Part shown: positions 38,690 through 47,232 of the stretch, one piece after another
How positions within the stretch are numbered: the first letter of the stretch is position 1
Layout: the number at the start of each line of letters is the position of its first letter
Origin: Ruminiclostridium herbifermentans
GTDB taxonomy: Bacteria; Bacillota; Clostridia; Acetivibrionales; DSM-1351
DNA length: 64,000 nt
Direction of reading: 5' to 3'
NCBI RefSeq assembly: GCF_005473905.2
Contig: NZ_CP061336.1
Coordinates: 2,410,501-2,474,500, forward strand
Made by a program: the position numbers and the translations under genes
Notes under the pieces: model-generated
The model's input: the letters and a program-made list of their open reading frames with translations, nothing else
Told to the model about the DNA's origin: nothing
The model's database searches: none

Positions 38690-40756
38690 TTACGCCATAA
38701 ATGAATAGTAAAGTAACATTAATACTAAAATACTGAAGAAATAAAGCAAATAAGTATGTATGCTACCAGTTTGTATTTTAAATCTATAATTCCTGGAAAA
38801 ATTAATTATGAACTTTATAATTGGAACATAGAAATATTTCTCAAATACCTTTTCAGTTGACATGGTGTATATTCCTTTCTTTATGTAATAAGGGCCATGT
38901 CCTTCTGTAATAACTAAATCCCTATTGGGTTTAAATATTCCTCTTAGGATAATTCTGATCGATTTTGAAAAGCCTGTTGCTGAATACTGCATTTTAGGAG
39001 TAATTTTTGTAAATCCACAATCCCATGTATTATAGCGTTCCACAGAAGTTCTTTTTCGTAATGAATACACTATTAGTATAACAATGCTAGACAATACAAA
39101 TATTAAAATTGATAATAACCCAACAGATATATCTAGCTTATTCTCACCTATAGGATAATGTACAAACTTCGTCAATGACCAATCAGTAGATAATAGCTTT
39201 AAATTTAAAAACTCATAACTTATATTATCTATTATGCTGATTGTATACTTTGAAAAAATACCCAAAGCCAAACAAAGACAAGATGAAATACCAAGAGCCA
39301 CTAACATTGGCTTTTCTGGTTCTTTCACATTCTCAGCATTACTAGTTCTAGGCATACCTAAAAAAGAAATACCAAACATCTTTACAAAACAAAAAGCAAC
39401 TAAAGCACCTGTCAAAGATAAAGCAGCTGCTACAATCATAAACAAAATAATTATAGATGAATTATTAGCAAACCAAACGATACTATTTATAATAGTTTGG
39501 AAAATAATAAATTCACTTATAAAGCCATTAAAAGGAGGTACAGCAGAAATAGTCAAACATCCTATAAATATAAAGATTGATGCAATTGGCATCTTCTTTA
39601 TTAATCCGCCTAACTTCTCCATATCTTTGGTATGAGCACTATATTGTATCGCTCCAGCACCCATAAATAATAAAGATTTAAAAACTGCATGATTTAAAGT
39701 ATGTAAAAGTGTAGCTGTCAATGCCATTACAAGTAAAAAGGAATTATCAGCAGCTCTAGAAATAAGAAACATACCAATTCCACAGAATATTAGCCCCATA
39801 TTTTCAATACTCGAATAAGCCAGTAACCTTTTAATATTTATAGTAGATGCAACTGAATATGCAATTCCAAATATTGCTGAAGCAGAGCCAACTATTAACG
39901 TTATAACTCCCCACCACATTGGATTATCTGGTAATAAGTCCAAAATGACTCTTAGCAAACCATATACAGACATTTTTATCATTACACCTGACATTAATGC
40001 CGATATGTTACTAGGCGCAACAGGGTGAGCATATGGCAGCCAAATATGCATTGGTATTATTCCTGCTTTAGTTCCAAAACCTATAAGTAAAAATATAAAT
40101 ATTAAATTTGCATAGTTACTTGGAATTGAGGTATTGGCAATATTAGAAAAATCAAAGCTAAAACTTTTTGTAAAATATGCCATTAAACCAAAAGCTGCAG
40201 TTATAAAGGCTGTTCCTGCATATGTCATTATAATATATATTCTGCTAGCCCTTTGGACTTCTTTTTTTTCACTTTCATAATTAACCAAAAAGTATGAAAC
40301 CAAGGACATAATTTCCCAAAATACTAAAAATAAAAGCAAGTTACTGCTTGATACTAAAAGAATCATGGAAATAATAAAGAGATTATATAAAAGTCCAAAT
40401 ATAGAAATATTTCTTTTAAAAAAGTAATGAGACATATATGTATATGAAAACAAAGAAACTATAAATGAAATAATTGCGATGACTAAAATAAAAAAAGCAG
40501 CTAAATTATCAATTTTAAAGCTAATTGTAAGAAACGGGATATTATTTGAATATTTAAATTCTAAAGGTGTGTCCTTCAAAATTAATAATTTATAAGTCAT
40601 TAATATGCTTAAAAATCCACTAGCAATCATTGCACATGTATTAGATAATCTATTAGATAATTTGGGTATCGAGAACGTAAATAAAGAAGAGAGTCCACCA
40701 ATTAAATATATTAACACGCATATGATAAAAAAAATAATTATATTATTTGCTGTCAT
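38690..40756 (-). CDS. HyfB/NuoL-like antiporter-type membrane subunit
   Basis: Largest membrane subunit, 688 residues with about 16 spans. SNLLLFLVFWEIMSLVSYFLV, GFGTKAGIIPMHIWLPYAHP and LLAYSSIENMGLIFCGIG are antiporter-family motifs; the C-terminal extension (VERYNTWDCGFTKITPKMQY and following) is typical of HyfB. First gene of the operon, behind a good promoter at 40808-40836; the start is ATG nine bases after GGAGG. Confidence 0.93.
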   Translation of the reverse strand: MTANNIIIFFIICVLIYLIGGLSSLFTFSIPKLSNRLSNTCAMIASGFLSILMTYKLLILKDTPLEFKYSNNIPFLTISFKIDNLAAFFILVIAIISFIVSLFSYTYMSHYFFKRNISIFGLLYNLFIISMILLVSSSNLLLFLVFWEIMSLVSYFLVNYESEKKEVQRASRIYIIMTYAGTAFITAAFGLMAYFTKSFSFDFSNIANTSIPSNYANLIFIFLLIGFGTKAGIIPMHIWLPYAHPVAPSNISALMSGVMIKMSVYGLLRVILDLLPDNPMWWGVITLIVGSASAIFGIAYSVASTINIKRLLAYSSIENMGLIFCGIGMFLISRAADNSFLLVMALTATLLHTLNHAVFKSLLFMGAGAIQYSAHTKDMEKLGGLIKKMPIASIFIFIGCLTISAVPPFNGFISEFIIFQTIINSIVWFANNSSIIILFMIVAAALSLTGALVAFCFVKMFGISFLGMPRTSNAENVKEPEKPMLVALGISSCLCLALGIFSKYTISIIDNISYEFLNLKLLSTDWSLTKFVHYPIGENKLDISVGLLSILIFVLSSIVILIVYSLRKRTSVERYNTWDCGFTKITPKMQYSATGFSKSIRIILRGIFKPNRDLVITEGHGPYYIKKGIYTMSTEKVFEKYFYVPIIKFIINFSRNYRFKIQTGSIHTYLLYFFSILVLMLLYYSFMA

Positions 40757-40807
40757 GAAACGAAACCTCCAAGCAAAGCAACTAAGTTCTTTTCTAGCAC
40801 AGCATAT

Positions 40808-40836
40808 ATAATACTACCCCATTCTGTAAATGTCAA
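40808..40836 (-). promoter_or_regulatory. Promoter of the Ehr-like operon
   Basis: Minus-strand TTGACA (40831-40836), 17-base spacer, TATTAT (40808-40813), about 50 bases before the HyfB-like start. Confidence 0.8.
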
Positions 40837-40919
40837 ATATTCAGCTACTTTAATCCTGATATAAAATTTTATATCATTACTATTCAGGCTTTAACAATAC
40901 AATAAACAGAAACAATAAA

Positions 40920-41127
40920 CTACTTAAATAGTACGGACGCAGCAATATATATCTATTGCTTGTTCACGAATTTGCAGCTGAAATAATTACGGTGAATAAA
41001 CAAGTACTTCCGCCGACCATATTACCAAGGCATCCTGTCTCGGGTTAAGACTCACAGCTACTGACCTTAGCTGTGTCGGCTAATACTTGTTCTTCACATA
41101 ATATTTCTAAAATTCTAAACTTAAAGT
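40920..41127 (-). repeat. Family A dispersed repeat, copy A4 (inverted, end-truncated)
   Basis: From AATAGTAC at 40927 through CGAGACAGGATGCCTTGG and GCCGACACAGC to GAAGAACAAGTATT. The outer arm expected beyond 41110 is missing: the element runs into the stop codon of the LysM gene (41128). Read on the minus strand the centre keeps GCCGAC/GTCGGC exactly. Confidence 0.85.
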
Positions 41128-41427
41128 TCATTCTATACTAGTATCATCAGAAGGAATTAAAATTGCAGTATTTTCAAGTATAAGGCTTGACTCTAAATTG
41201 TTAATTTTCTTCAAATTATATATATATTCTCTAATGTTTTGGTTGCTTCCATATTTTTCAGCTATAGACCAAAGAGTATCCCCTGAATTAACTATTATAG
41301 ACTGATACTGAGGTTCTTTATATCCTGAAACTGCATTTGTATAAATCAATATAAATGTAATAAGTGATAGTATAAATATAAAGCTAAAAAATCTTTTTTT
41401 GTTTTTTAAGATATATTTTTTCTTCAT
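41128..41427 (-). CDS. LysM cell-division suppressor-like protein (YneA type)
   Basis: 99 residues: short basic N-terminus, one membrane segment (FFSFIFILSLITFILIY), then a LysM domain (IVNSGDTLWSIAEKYG ... ILIPSDD). Small size, anchor plus LysM, and divergence from lexA with LexA boxes in between match YneA, which delays division during the SOS response. The start is the ATG at 41427 with GGAG eight bases upstream. The 3' end abuts a truncated family A repeat, so the last codons might derive from that event. Confidence 0.82.
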   Translation of the reverse strand: MKKKYILKNKKRFFSFIFILSLITFILIYTNAVSGYKEPQYQSIIVNSGDTLWSIAEKYGSNQNIREYIYNLKKINNLESSLILENTAILIPSDDTSIE

Positions 41428-41439
41428 TTTAACCACTCC

Positions 41440-41451
41440 AAACATATGTTC
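41440..41451. promoter_or_regulatory. LexA box 1
   Basis: GAACATATGTTT (minus strand), one mismatch to the Gram-positive GAAC-N4-GTTC core; just upstream of the LysM gene start. Confidence 0.7.
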
Positions 41452-41470
41452 TATACTAAATACATGATAC

Positions 41471-41484
41471 AGAACATGTGTTCT
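41471..41484. promoter_or_regulatory. LexA box 2
   Basis: AGAACATGTGTTCT is a perfect GAAC-N4-GTTC operator with symmetric flanks. Confidence 0.85.
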
Positions 41485-41521
41485 CTTGTCAATAGTTTTA
41501 GAAATTTTTATAAGATTTTTT

Positions 41522-41535
41522 CGAACATTAGTTTG
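41522..41535. promoter_or_regulatory. LexA box 3
   Basis: CGAACATTAGTTTG matches GAAC-N4-GTTC with one change and overlaps the -35 of the putative lexA promoter, the position expected for autorepression. Confidence 0.72.
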
Positions 41536-41560
41536 ATTTCATAATTTATTGTGTTATACT
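41533..41560 (+). promoter_or_regulatory. Putative lexA promoter
   Basis: TTGATT (41533-41538), 16-base spacer, TATACT (41555-41560). This implies a leader of about 210 nt before the lexA start. Confidence 0.62.
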
Positions 41561-41754
41561 TGTTATAAAGTTCATTATCTGCAAATATTAAAATACAACT
41601 ACGCTTATTTAATTACTTAACCTTCGATTTGAAGATATTGAAATTTATCAGTGGAAATCAGGTATTACAATTGAATATTAAACATAAAATTATGTGCAGA
41701 TTAATGCAGATCAATAAAGAGAAGTTTCTTTGTAAAGAATTTATTATAATTTTG

Positions 41755-41779
41755 CCCAAAGTGGGTGTGGGAGGTTATT
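41755..41779 (+). promoter_or_regulatory. Family C-like hairpin and SD of lexA
   Basis: CCCAAAGTGGG hairpin directly followed by TGTGGGAGGTTATT and the ATG. Same plan as the family C blocks at 32.55 and 63.38 kb (small hairpin, GTGGRAGGTTA), but no anti-SD was found in the lexA leader. Confidence 0.5.
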
Positions 41780-42433
41780 ATGTCAAAGAAAAGTTCAGAT
41801 AAACAACAAGAAATACTTGAATACGTATCAAAATGTGTTAATGAAAATGGATATCCACCATCAGTTAGAGAAATATGCGCTGCTGTTGGTTTCAAGTCTA
41901 CCTCTACTGTCCATGCATATCTTCAAAAGTTAACTGATAGCGGTGTTCTGCAAAAGAACCCAACAAAACCTAGAGCCATTAAAATTGTAGACAATTCAAA
42001 TTTACAAGTAAAAGAATCTACTGAAAATTATAATAAAGGCTTTTATACTTCCCGTGAGATGGTTGATGTACCTATAGTGGGTAAAGTTGCTGCTGGTCAA
42101 CCCATTTTGGCTGTTGAAAATATCACAGACACTTTTCCTCTTCCAGTTGATTTTGTTCAAAATGGTGATGCTTTCATGCTGAGAGTACAAGGCGACAGTA
42201 TGATTGAAGCTGGTATATTAAATAATGATTTAGTTTTAGTTAGACAGCAATCTTCAGCAAATAATGGTGATATTGTTGTAGCATTACTTGGAGACGAAGC
42301 TACTTGTAAGACTTTTTTCAAGGAGAAAGATCATATCCGTTTGCAGCCTGAAAATAGCAGTATGGAACCCATTATTGTAAGAGATAATTTTTCTATTTTA
42401 GGTAAGGTAATTGGAGTATTTAGACGCATGTAA
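41780..42433 (+). CDS. lexA: SOS repressor LexA
   Basis: Represses DNA-damage genes and cleaves itself when RecA is activated. 217 residues from the ATG after GGGAGG. Winged helix (1-66; SVREICAAVGFKSTSTVHAYLQKL), cleavage site Ala105-Gly106 in VAAGQP, catalytic Ser140 (QGDSM) and Lys177 (EATCKTF), all in place. Divergent from a YneA-like gene; three LexA boxes lie between. Confidence 0.97.
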   Translation: MSKKSSDKQQEILEYVSKCVNENGYPPSVREICAAVGFKSTSTVHAYLQKLTDSGVLQKNPTKPRAIKIVDNSNLQVKESTENYNKGFYTSREMVDVPIVGKVAAGQPILAVENITDTFPLPVDFVQNGDAFMLRVQGDSMIEAGILNNDLVLVRQQSSANNGDIVVALLGDEATCKTFFKEKDHIRLQPENSSMEPIIVRDNFSILGKVIGVFRRM

Positions 42434-42440
42434 AAATAAA

Positions 42441-42489
42441 GCTGTCACAAAATTAGCATACTACTTTGATTGCTTTCTTTTGTGACAGC
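42441..42489. terminator. Terminator between convergent lexA and hfq
   Basis: GCTGTCACAAAA / TTTTGTGACAGC stem followed by ACTATTTTTAT. Confidence 0.82.
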
Positions 42490-42610
42490 ACTATTTTTAT
42501 ATTATTCAGCTCAATCTATTTCACAAATTAGTTAAATTAACTTTAATTTTATTCACTGCAATTATATTTATATACAAAAATTGAGTTTTTATCTATACAT
42601 AAATTAAGAC

Positions 42611-42853
42611 TTACTCTTTTATTTGTTCATTAAATATTAAGTTTACCATTTTCATAGGAGTTATTGTAGATATTGCATGCTTATAAACCAACTGCTGCTT
42701 CCCATCGCTATCTAAAACAACAGTAAAGTTATCAAAGCCCTTAACCATTCCTTTTAGCTGAAATCCGTTTGTTAAGTATATCGTAACAGCTATATGCTCT
42801 TTCCTGACCTGATTCAAAAAAATGTCCTGCAAGTTAATCGTACTTTTTACCAA
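42611..42853 (-). CDS. hfq: RNA chaperone Hfq
   Basis: Hexameric Sm-like protein helping small RNAs pair with mRNAs. 80 residues from a TTG seven bases after AGGAG (the GTG three codons earlier sits inside that site). [29 protein letters not shown] and [10 protein letters not shown] (the YKHAI Sm2 motif) are diagnostic. Located downstream of miaA in the same direction, as in many bacteria, but with a 640-base gap between them. Confidence 0.96.
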   Translation of the reverse strand: MVKSTINLQDIFLNQVRKEHIAVTIYLTNGFQLKGMVKGFDNFTVVLDSDGKQQLVYKHAISTITPMKMVNLIFNEQIKE

Positions 42854-43498
42854 AGTATCCACTCCTTTGTTTTATATATTAGTTTCATATAGTATCCATA
42901 CTCTGTAATAATAAGCAAACTGCAATAAGCGGAAGCATGGATTAATGATTTTTTATTAATGCTTAAGCCTTTATCTATGTAGTATACATAGCGTAAGGCA
43001 TGCAATCTGTTTTCAACTATTCAATGTTTCATTATTACTTCAGCAAAATAAGAAACTTAAGTTTTAAATTTTTATCGATTTTAATTTCTGTAAATTTTAA
43101 TTTCGATAGATTTTATTTTTCTATCAATGCAATTGAGAAAATATCATAATCATTTTACTAGAATATTCCAGCATTTGCAATAAGAATATTGTACTAGCTA
43201 AATCCAAACACAAGTTAGAAAGCATCATAATTCTTTATTTCTTTATCTGCATACAATGCTGGTAATAATCCGGGTAATATGTATTAAAACATTCCTAGAT
43301 ATTAAACTCCAACTACATAGTTGGAAACTGTAGCAGAAATTGCCCTGTGAATCGAAAATATTTAACTAAGACTCCAACTATATAGTTAGGAAATAACTTA
43401 AAGTGCACAATGTACTACCCAACCATACATCTGAGTTATTATAGCATTAAACCATTGATAATTTCCTGCACCGATAGACTTTTATTTGTGAAGCTAAT
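42854..43498. other. miaA-hfq gap with dyads and a degenerate repeat
   Basis: No gene is seen. Features: two similar small dyads, CTCCAACTACATAGTTGGAA (near 43307) and ACTCCAACTATATAGTTAGG (near 43371), then a degenerate family B copy (about 43390-43480; AAGTGCACAATGTACTACC, CTGAGTTATT, CACCGATAGACTTTT). Confidence 0.5.
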
Positions 43499-44428
43499 TC
43501 AATTTGTACAAATGTAATTTGAAACGTCTTCAATAATATTATGATTATTTCCATAATCATCTATATTAAACCATTTGATGTCTTTAATTCTTCTAAACCA
43601 AGTTAATTGTCTTTTAGCATATCTTCTCGAATCTCGTTTTATAATTTCAACTGCTTCTTCCAAACTATTTTTACCTTCTAGATAAGCTAATATCTCTTTA
43701 TATCCAATTCCCTGCATAGCTGTTATTGATTCAGAAAAACCATTATCAACAAGGGCTTTAACCTCTTCAACAAGTCCATTTTTCAGCATTATATCTACTC
43801 TCTTATTTATTCTTTCATACAAATACTGCCTATCCATTGTTAAGCCAATTAGCATGAATTTATATTTTGGTGGTACTCTTTTTGACATTTCATTATGATA
43901 GGAAATAGGCTTTTGAGTCTGGTAATAAACCTCTAAAGCACGTATAACACGTTTTACATTATTGGGATGAATATTTTTTGCTGCCTCTTCATCAACCTGC
44001 TTTAGCTTATCATGTAAATACTCAGCCCCAAATTCTTCAGCTTCTTTTTTTAATTTTTCACGAAGTTCCCAATCACACTGGCTTTCACTAAAATTAATAT
44101 TATCTATAAGTGAACTAATGTATAGTCCTGTACCACCAACAATAATTGGTAGTTTGCCCTTAGCTATAATTTCTTCAATATATTTTTCAGCTAGTTCTTT
44201 GAATTTCACGACATTAAATTCTTCATTAGGTAATACCTCATCAATCAAATAATGCTTAATTCCTTGCATTTCATCTGTAGTTGGCTTTGCTGTGCCAATA
44301 TCCATATGTTTATATATTTGCATCGAATCTGCTGATATTATTTCTCCATTCAATTTTTTAGCAAGTTCAATTGATAAGTTAGTTTTACCAGAAGCAGTAG
44401 GTCCTACAATTACAATTACACGGTTCAT
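43499..44428 (-). CDS. miaA: tRNA dimethylallyltransferase
   Basis: Adds the isopentenyl group to A37 of tRNAs; MiaB (50833-52266) methylthiolates the product. About 309 residues: P-loop VIVGPTASGKTNLS at the N-terminus, EIISADSMQIYKHMDIGTAKP (about 34), VGGTGLYISSLID (about 98), and the C-terminal RRYAKRQLTWFRRI. The start is taken at MNRVIVIVG by family length; ATGs 4 and 13 codons earlier are possible because no strong ribosome site is visible. Confidence 0.95.
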   Translation of the reverse strand: MNRVIVIVGPTASGKTNLSIELAKKLNGEIISADSMQIYKHMDIGTAKPTTDEMQGIKHYLIDEVLPNEEFNVVKFKELAEKYIEEIIAKGKLPIIVGGTGLYISSLIDNINFSESQCDWELREKLKKEAEEFGAEYLHDKLKQVDEEAAKNIHPNNVKRVIRALEVYYQTQKPISYHNEMSKRVPPKYKFMLIGLTMDRQYLYERINKRVDIMLKNGLVEEVKALVDNGFSESITAMQGIGYKEILAYLEGKNSLEEAVEIIKRDSRRYAKRQLTWFRRIKDIKWFNIDDYGNNHNIIEDVSNYICTN

Positions 44429-44628
44429 AAATATGTCCATGCCCAACACTTCACACAAGAATATCAAATAAATGGTTCTTCTTTTACAGAAATGTTTTGG
44501 GCTAAGAAAACTCCTTTTCTATTTATAATTTATTCAAATATGTTTAGTAATCCCTATATTTTTATCAGAAAACAGAAACTTTGTCATGATGATTGTAAAA
44601 AATTTTATTTCATCATATAATCCTTTAA

Positions 44629-46989
44629 TTATATAATCCTTTTAAACATTTTTTCTATTTCATATTTTGTTAAGCGTACTATTGTGGGACGGCCATGGGG
44701 GCAAGTATACCTCCTGCCTGTGTTAGCCAGTTCAGTCAATAGCTGATGAACTTCTTTATCATCAAGCTTCTTGTTTGCTTTTATTGCCGCTTTACACGCT
44801 ATGGTGTGAATCATTTCGTCTGCAACTGGCGTATTAACAGGCTTAACAGACTCCTGAATTTTATCGGCTAATTCCAGAAATATCTCTTTTGGTGAATATC
44901 CCTCCATTAGATATGGTATACCCCTTAATATAATTGAATTGTTTCCAAAATCCTCAAAAACAAAACCTATTTTATTAAACAGTTCAATATTAGATTTTAT
45001 TGATTCAAGTTCAAAGGCTTGAAGCTGAATTACAACAGGTTCAAGCAACAATTGAGTTGTATTTTCCTGTGTCTCAAATTTAGTTTTTAGCTTTTCAAAT
45101 ATTATTCTTTCATGTGCAGCATGCTGATCAACCAAAACTAGTTCATTACCATTTTGAAGTATTATGTAGGTTGAAAAAGCTTGTCCTATATATTTCATAT
45201 CTGCTAACTCAAGCTGTGTTTTTTCAGAGTCAGAATCAGATAAAGTATCAGTATTATATGTTTCTTCATTATATGTTTTTTTAATATATGTTTTTTTAAT
45301 GTCATCTCTGATTTCAGAATTATAATCTTTATGCTCTTTTTCTATGGAAACTAAAGAATTAGTTCTGTCATTTTCGGTTAATAAGCTTTGATTAGAATTA
45401 TCTTTCGAAGTAATATCAGATATCCCATCTGTATTATTTTCAGCTTCACTTTTTAAATCCTTACATACTAATGTATCTATAGAATTGTAACTGTTTTTAT
45501 CACAATTTTCTGAAATTTTATTATCATTACAGGTCATATCTTGATTAACATTGTAATTACCAGAGATATATTGCGAAGCATTAGCAATTATTTCTCTATG
45601 ACCAGCGTTTTCTTTTTCGGTACTTTCAGACACATCCTTTACATTTTTTATTATATCCTTCTTTGCCAGAGGCTCTAAAGCTTTAGTAAACATCCTTATT
45701 TCATGAGATTTGTCTATAACATTATTTGAAATGTCATTTAAAGCCGCAGCTTTTTCTTTTGGCGCAGCAAACTCACTATACTGTGGCTGAATATACTTTT
45801 TTTGTTCAATTGCAGGTGTGTCTGTTGAAATTTGAGGCTTTGATTGAGTTGCTATGGTACCTGCAGTAAAATCATCAGCCTCATTCATAGTATACTTTTG
45901 TTTTATAAGCTGTTCCTGTATATATTCCTTTTTAGTATATGTAATTTTTATTTTAAACAGTTCTCTGTCCTTTGCAGGCACTGAAACAGGATTAAATAAG
46001 CTGCTTGAGTTAAGTGCCTTTGAAACTGCCATATATATTGCTCTTGATAAATAACTTTCATCTGCAAACCTTACGTCCATTTTTGCAGGATGTACATTTG
46101 CATCAACTAACCCAGGATTAAGTTCAATATTCAAAACGAAAAATGGAAATTTATTTTTCATAAGAATACTGGAATATGCTTGTTCTACCGCATATGAAAC
46201 CGTTCTGCTTTTAACATATCGTTTATTTATATAAAGTGATTGATAATTTCTGTTAGCTCTAGCTGACTCAGGTTTTCCCACATAACCAGAAATTTTAAAT
46301 CTTTCGTCTTGATAATCAACCTCTAAGAGTTCCTTTAAAATTTCTTTTCCGTATACGCTAAAAATTGCACTTTTTAAATCATTATTTCCTGGGGTATGAA
46401 CCAAGGTTGATTTTCCGCTTGTTAATTTAAAAGCTATATTAGGATTTCCTAACGCTATTCTAGAAATAGTATCAGATATATACGTAGCTTCAGTGGAATC
46501 CTTTTTTAAAAATTTATATCTTGCTGGTGTGTTAAAAAACAAATCCTTTACAATAAAGGTTGTGCCGACAGGACATCCTGTCTGCCTTACTTCTTTAAAA
46601 ACACCGCCAACAACATGAACGTACATTCCATAAGTGCTGCTTGCAGTTTTAGTTTGTAGTTCTACAGAAGAAACGGCAGCAATACTTGCTAATGCTTCTC
46701 CCCTAAAACCCATTGTAATTATAGAATCTAAATCTTCCGCCCTTTTAATTTTACTAGTAGCATGTCTCTCAAAAGCAATTTCAACATCATCCTCATCCAT
46801 ACCGCTGCCATTATCAGTAACCTTAATGTAGGATATTCCACCATTCTTAATATCTACTGAAATACTTGTTGCACCGGCATCAATAGAATTCTCAACTAAC
46901 TCTTTAATAACAGAAGCCGGCCTTTCAACCACTTCTCCTGCTGCTATTTTATTTGATGTATTTTCATCCAGCACAATAATCTTTCCCAC
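44629..46989 (-). CDS. mutL: DNA mismatch repair protein MutL, long linker
   Basis: GHKL ATPase and nicking endonuclease of mismatch repair. 786 residues. N-terminal ATPase: IAAGEVVERPASVIKELVEN, DNGSGMD, TMGFRGEALASI, TRTGxxxV-like loop segments; C-terminal dimerisation/endonuclease region with QLELADMKYIGQ, LVDQHAAHERI and CPHGRPT. Between about 340 and 590 is a long linker rich in Asn, Ser, Asp, Glu and Lys, which makes the protein about 150 residues longer than most MutLs. The start is GTG at 46989, nine bases after AAAGG. It follows mutS in one unit. Confidence 0.95.
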   Translation of the reverse strand: MGKIIVLDENTSNKIAAGEVVERPASVIKELVENSIDAGATSISVDIKNGGISYIKVTDNGSGMDEDDVEIAFERHATSKIKRAEDLDSIITMGFRGEALASIAAVSSVELQTKTASSTYGMYVHVVGGVFKEVRQTGCPVGTTFIVKDLFFNTPARYKFLKKDSTEATYISDTISRIALGNPNIAFKLTSGKSTLVHTPGNNDLKSAIFSVYGKEILKELLEVDYQDERFKISGYVGKPESARANRNYQSLYINKRYVKSRTVSYAVEQAYSSILMKNKFPFFVLNIELNPGLVDANVHPAKMDVRFADESYLSRAIYMAVSKALNSSSLFNPVSVPAKDRELFKIKITYTKKEYIQEQLIKQKYTMNEADDFTAGTIATQSKPQISTDTPAIEQKKYIQPQYSEFAAPKEKAAALNDISNNVIDKSHEIRMFTKALEPLAKKDIIKNVKDVSESTEKENAGHREIIANASQYISGNYNVNQDMTCNDNKISENCDKNSYNSIDTLVCKDLKSEAENNTDGISDITSKDNSNQSLLTENDRTNSLVSIEKEHKDYNSEIRDDIKKTYIKKTYNEETYNTDTLSDSDSEKTQLELADMKYIGQAFSTYIILQNGNELVLVDQHAAHERIIFEKLKTKFETQENTTQLLLEPVVIQLQAFELESIKSNIELFNKIGFVFEDFGNNSIILRGIPYLMEGYSPKEIFLELADKIQESVKPVNTPVADEMIHTIACKAAIKANKKLDDKEVHQLLTELANTGRRYTCPHGRPTIVRLTKYEIEKMFKRII

Positions 46990-47030
46990 TAATGTCACCC
47001 TTTCTGTATAGCGATACTAGAACGCAGATT

Positions 47031-47149
47031 GTAGAAATTTTCACTACTTAAGCGGTGTTTGAATGAGGCGCGAAGGTATTCTCATAATCTGAAAACCAAA
47101 ATGCTATGCGCCACATATAAATGTAGATTACAATTCCCTGCCTCATTAA
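47031..47149. repeat. Family D element between mutS and mutL, copy D2
   Basis: TTTTCACTACTTAAGCGGTG then TGAATGAGGCGCGAAGG ... CCCTGCCTCATTAA; AATGAGGC and GCCTCATT make an inverted repeat about 88 bases across. Related sequence recurs at 47178-47230, 49928-50040 and 57525-58130. Confidence 0.7.
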
Positions 47150-47177
47150 ACGCATGGATTCAATAGTAAATTTCTCT

Positions 47178-47230
47178 ATTGCAGAAAAACTTAATTTTCT
47201 TTAGCGGCTTTTCAATGAGGCGCAAGGATT
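47178..47230. repeat. Partial family D copy touching the mutS stop, D3
   Basis: ATTGCAGAAAAACTTAATTT then GCGGCTTTTCAATGAGGCGC matches the left part of D2; it ends two bases before the mutS stop codon. Confidence 0.6.
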
Positions 47231-47232
47231 TG

